Shown: positions 62,662 to 64,000 of the stretch, piece after piece
Numbering within the stretch: the first letter of the stretch is position 1
How the letters are laid out: each line of letters starts with the position of its first letter
Origin: Daejeonella oryzae DSM 19973
Lineage (GTDB): Bacteria > Bacteroidota > Bacteroidia > Sphingobacteriales > Sphingobacteriaceae
Direction: 5' to 3'
Assembly (NCBI RefSeq): GCF_000422945.1
Contig: NZ_AUHA01000002.1
Location: 558,001 to 622,000, forward strand
Length of the DNA: 64,000 nucleotides
Made by a program: the position numbers and the translations under genes
The notes under the pieces: model-generated
The model's input: only the letters and a program-made list of their open reading frames with translations
Told to the model about the DNA's origin: nothing
Database searches by the model: none

Positions 62662-63779
62662 TGAAAAATGCAATCATTATTGGCGGAGGTTTAGCCGGTT
62701 TAACCTGTTCCATCCTTTTACAAAGCAAGGGCTATCAGGTTACCCTGATCGAAAAGAAGAAATATCCTTTTCATCGCGTTTGCGGCGAATATATTTCTAA
62801 TGAGGTTCTTCCATTTTTAGAATCCTTAAATATCCGGGTTTCTGAGCTTAACCCCGCCCGACTCATCCATCTTTCCGTTACTTCGGTTTCAGGAAAAATC
62901 ATGGAAACTCCGCTCCCGCTGGGTGGTTTTGGTTTAAGCCGGTACAAATTTGATTTTTTATTATTTGAGCATGCTCAGAAACTGGGAGTGCAATTCATAT
63001 TTGAAAAAGTTATTGATATCAACTTTACCGAAAACACCTTTAAAATATCTTTATCAAACAATCAAATTTTAGAATCCGCTATCGCGATAGCTGCTTATGG
63101 TAAGCGGTCAAATCTGGACCAAAAACTTAAGCGCCAATTTTTTTACCGCCGAAGTCCATATTTGGGAGTAAAATATCATATTAAAACAGACCTGGCCAAC
63201 AACCTGATCAGGCTGGATAATTTTACAGGCGGATATTGTGGAGTTTGCAAAATTGAAGACGACAAATACAGTCTTTGCTACCTTTCTGAAACGGCCAATC
63301 TAAAAAAGTATTCAGGAATTAGTGAAATGGAAGAGCAGATACTTTTTAAAAATCCGCACCTGAAATATCTTTTTAACAATTCTGAATTTATTTTTGAAAA
63401 GCCCGAAGTAATAAATGAAATTTCTTTTGAACGCAAAACTTTGGTTGAAGATCATTTACTTTTTTGTGGAGATGCAGCCGGAATGATAACTCCGCTTTGC
63501 GGAAACGGAATGGCTATCGCCATTCACTCCGGAAAAATTTTGGCAGAAAGTATTCTTTCCTATACCCACAAAAACTCCGGTTTAAACCGCTTGCTTCTGG
63601 AAAAAGAATATATATACCGATGGGAGAAAGAGTTTTCGATACGATTAAAAAGCGGCAGATTAATCCAGAAATTGTTCGGTAATAAACATGTATCTAATCT
63701 TTCGGTTAGCGCTTTAAAATCATTCCCCTCAGTGACCCGATTTTTGGTTAAAAAAACCCATGGCAAAGCGTTTATATAG
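62661..63779 (+). CDS. FAD-dependent oxidoreductase of the PKS operon
   Basis: A 372-residue flavoprotein of the geranylgeranyl reductase/aromatic hydroxylase superfamily. The N-terminal FAD-binding sequence is IIGGGLAGLTCSILL with KYPFHRVCGEYIS following. The second FAD motif is LLFCGDAAGMITPLCGNGMAIAIHSG near 265-290. In a PKS-MT-flavoprotein operon it may hydroxylate the aromatic ring on the way to a quinone (SrsC-like). Alternatively it may reduce isoprenoid double bonds, which would fit the nearby UbiA enzyme. Confidence 0.9.
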   Translation: MKNAIIIGGGLAGLTCSILLQSKGYQVTLIEKKKYPFHRVCGEYISNEVLPFLESLNIRVSELNPARLIHLSVTSVSGKIMETPLPLGGFGLSRYKFDFLLFEHAQKLGVQFIFEKVIDINFTENTFKISLSNNQILESAIAIAAYGKRSNLDQKLKRQFFYRRSPYLGVKYHIKTDLANNLIRLDNFTGGYCGVCKIEDDKYSLCYLSETANLKKYSGISEMEEQILFKNPHLKYLFNNSEFIFEKPEVINEISFERKTLVEDHLLFCGDAAGMITPLCGNGMAIAIHSGKILAESILSYTHKNSGLNRLLLEKEYIYRWEKEFSIRLKSGRLIQKLFGNKHVSNLSVSALKSFPSVTRFLVKKTHGKAFI

Positions 63780-63791
63780 TAAATTGCATTC

Positions 63792-64000
63792 ATGAAATTA
63801 CGCGTTTTAGTCTTCTTAAATTCCCTTGCGGTCGCTTTAAGCCTTTCTATAATAAATTATTATTTCCAGCAAAATCTGTTGGATATGCTTATAACATTCG
63901 GCATTTCATTGGTTACCAGCTTTGTAGTATTTTATTATCTGATTGAAAAATTCGTATACAGCAAAATTAAACTGATCTACAAACTGATTCATAGCTTAAA
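63792..64000 (+). CDS. Sensor histidine kinase, N-terminal fragment (cut by window edge)
   Basis: The frame starts ATG at 63792, 12 bases after the flavoprotein stop, and runs off the window. The 69 visible codons encode two membrane helices (MKLRVLVFLNSLAVALSLSI, then a second containing FGISLVTSFVVFYYLIEKF) and a basic linker VYSKIKLIYKLIHSL. This is the usual beginning of PhoR-like kinases in Bacteroidota; the kinase core is outside. Identification rests on that resemblance. Confidence 0.6.
   Translation, partial: MKLRVLVFLNSLAVALSLSIINYYFQQNLLDMLITFGISLVTSFVVFYYLIEKFVYSKIKLIYKLIHSL

Noticed and set aside
1-64000. Mobile elements, CRISPR arrays, prophage or defence islands
   Set aside because: No transposase, integrase, terminal repeats, spaced direct repeats or phage genes were seen; base composition looks even apart from intergenic gaps.

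Overview
The window is a stretch of bacterial chromosome from the phylum Bacteroidota, most likely order Sphingobacteriales (a Pedobacter/Mucilaginibacter/Solitalea-like organism). The evidence is two SusC/SusD outer-membrane nutrient pairs, a GldD gliding-motility lipoprotein, a protein with a type IX secretion (T9SS) C-terminal sorting domain, an RprX/RprY-like two-component pair, TAnnTTTG-type -7 promoter elements, few Shine-Dalgarno sequences and an A+T-rich composition. It looks like ordinary, densely packed chromosome. I saw no insertion sequence, prophage, CRISPR array or rRNA operon. Two tRNA genes (Lys-TTT and Asp-GTC) lie near the left end.

Layout. 1-9.8 kb: an orphan receiver protein, an MDR-type oxidoreductase, the tRNA pair, prfA, an LpxH-type phosphatase, a prolyl oligopeptidase, a DUF1028 protein, a C-terminal processing protease and a CsbD-like stress protein. 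9.8-29.4 kb: a beta-barrel protein, then a large amino-sugar block. The block holds susC-susD-DUF4397, a divergent DeoR regulator, an anmK-susC-susD operon, a divergent NagB::PIG-L fusion, a NagX/HGSNAT-like membrane protein and an M16 peptidase. 29.4-38.6 kb: a small unknown gene, an SDR, a GHL10-type glycoside hydrolase, a membrane-anchored coiled-coil protein and a 1244-residue NtrY-like kinase. 37.7-50 kb: metabolic genes, namely fabD-folE-PTPS, mqnB-mqnD-hldD, a LolC/E-like permease, a metallo-hydrolase, gldD-aroE, a ComA-type synthase, a TPR protein and an ALDH7-type dehydrogenase. 50-60 kb: the RprXY pair, a bestrophin, an adenylate-cyclase/TPR protein, a T9SS cargo candidate, a DUF3127 protein with an SSB-like tail, and an rRNA methyltransferase-HD-GGCT operon. 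59.8-64 kb: a UbiA prenyltransferase divergent from a type III PKS-methyltransferase-flavoprotein operon, followed by a sensor kinase cut by the window edge.

How the genes work together. The amino-sugar block appears to import glycans or amino sugars through SusCD and to phosphorylate 1,6-anhydro-MurNAc with AnmK. It also converts glucosamine-6-P to fructose-6-P with NagB. An imperfect palindrome, CTGCAwArAAywGCA, recurs in front of deoR/susC, between anmK and nagB, and in front of a small unknown gene. I propose it as the DeoR operator, making the block a regulon. mqnB-mqnD point to menaquinone made through futalosine.

The two most interesting items are the proposed DeoR/TGCA-N6-TGCA regulon and the UbiA plus type III PKS-MT-FAD cluster. 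The cluster has the same enzyme classes as the Streptomyces srsABC phenolic-lipid pathway, with a prenyltransferase added. The DUF3127 protein ending in DDDDLPF is a third item worth testing. All functions were assigned by reading motifs; no database search was possible.
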